Below, one piece after another: positions 5,686 through 5,983 of a DNA stretch of 5,983 bases (the stretch's first letter is position 1; each line of letters begins with the position of its first letter). Position numbers and translations under genes: made by a program. Origin of the DNA: JBFJWU01 sp041623475 [NCBI: bacterium]. Its GTDB lineage: Bacteria > J088. The notes under the pieces are model-generated. The model was given only the letters and a program-made list of their open reading frames with translations. It was not told the DNA's origin and did not search any database. The stretch lies in contig JBFJWU010000216.1 of assembly GCA_041623475.1 (NCBI GenBank), positions 1-5,983 on the forward strand, in the 5' to 3' direction.

Positions 5686-5973
5686 TCAGTCACCGTTTCC
5701 CAGGGATTTCGCAAATCCCTGGCGAATCATCTTTTCGATCATGCCCTTCATGGGCTTACCCATCATTCCCAGGTTTATCTCAACGGAAATATCCTGGTCA
5801 TCGACGACGATGGTGCCTGATTTGAGGACCGGGGCGGACAACCGACAAACGTTGTCGTCCCAGCTGACATTGACACCCATCTTGTCCGCCATCCGGGCGG
5901 TCATCTTTTCGGTGCCGCGTTTGGCTTTCTCGAGCGTTGAGCCGTGGGCCATCCTGATCGATATATCCGCCAC
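5686..5973 (-). CDS. Polyhydroxyalkanoic acid system family protein (PHA_gran_rgn type)
   Basis: At 95 residues this matches the small family annotated as putative polyhydroxyalkanoic acid system protein (PHA_gran_rgn, as I recall PF09650). The N-terminus A-D-I-S-I-R-M-A-H is the characteristic opening strand followed by His. A helix then contains basic and acidic residues (L-E-K-A-K-R-G-T-E-K-M). Next come beta strands around V-N-V-S-W and G-T-I-V-V and the typical V-E-I-N-L-G-M-M-G-K-P-M-K-G before a closing helix. The GTG at 5971-5973 is chosen because the family begins at this point; only ten bases of upstream sequence are visible and no ribosome site is seen in them. Family members are linked by name to PHA granules, but their biochemical role is not well established, and no PHA synthase or phasin gene lies in the window. 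It is unusually rich in methionine. It converges on the hydrolase gene with 8 bases between stops. Confidence 0.93.
   Translation of the reverse strand: MADISIRMAHGSTLEKAKRGTEKMTARMADKMGVNVSWDDNVCRLSAPVLKSGTIVVDDQDISVEINLGMMGKPMKGMIEKMIRQGFAKSLGNGD
5700..5722. other. Perfect hairpin at a convergent gene junction
   Basis: A perfect 10-bp inverted repeat (5700-5709 with 5713-5722) around a 3-base loop CGC lies 22 bases past the hydrolase stop and within the last codons of the PHA-type gene (encoding about F-A-K-S-L-G). No T-run follows directly on either strand; on the plus strand TCTTTTC comes only eight bases after the stem. It may end or protect the 3' ends of both transcripts, or simply slow convergent polymerases. 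The stem is seen directly; the role is inference. Confidence 0.5.
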
Positions 5974-5983
5974 GTTTAATTCA

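Overview
The window reads as chromosomal DNA of a Gram-negative proteobacterium, most likely a gammaproteobacterium. It is moderately GC-rich by eye and uses GTG starts. It encodes two proteins with lipoprotein signal peptides, and its last gene belongs to the polyhydroxyalkanoic acid (PHA) system protein family, which is common in proteobacteria. I cannot name a genus. No rRNA, tRNA, CRISPR array, insertion sequence or phage gene is visible. It looks like a chain of small transcription units, about half of them of unknown function.

Left part (1-1891). The 3' end of a secreted protein with a C-terminal jelly-roll-like domain closes with a strong intrinsic terminator. Only 22 bases later begins an uncharacterised lipoprotein of 321 residues on the plus strand. 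It converges, 11 bases apart, on a second uncharacterised lipoprotein of about 203 residues on the minus strand, which has a short coiled coil behind its lipid anchor.

Middle (2021-3227). A minus-strand gene encodes a 271-residue protein with a four-cysteine zinc-ribbon signature, an arginine-rich stretch and a possible helix-turn-helix at its C-terminus; I do not recognise the family. Its upstream region is the longest gene-free stretch (391 bases) and is AT-rich in the part nearest the gene. It holds the most striking non-coding signal here: two 30-base palindromic sites with the same half-sites (GTTACGTT / AACGTAAC) and the same internal spacing, starting exactly 120 bases apart. The nearer site lies just upstream of a plausible promoter for the zinc-ribbon gene. 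They are most likely paired operators.

Right part (3228-5983). A minus-strand pair encodes a ten-helix EamA/DMT permease followed by a stand-alone CheY-like receiver with a complete phosphorylation site. Divergent from the permease, with 41 bases between the chosen starts, is an alpha/beta hydrolase with an intact Ser-Asp-His triad. The hydrolase converges on a PHA-system (PHA_gran_rgn-type) gene, with 8 bases between the stops and a perfect hairpin just inside the PHA gene. The hydrolase beside the PHA-type gene hints at a lipid or polymer theme, but this rests on adjacency only.

No complete new system can be demonstrated. The best candidate for something undescribed is the zinc-ribbon protein together with the paired palindromes upstream of it.
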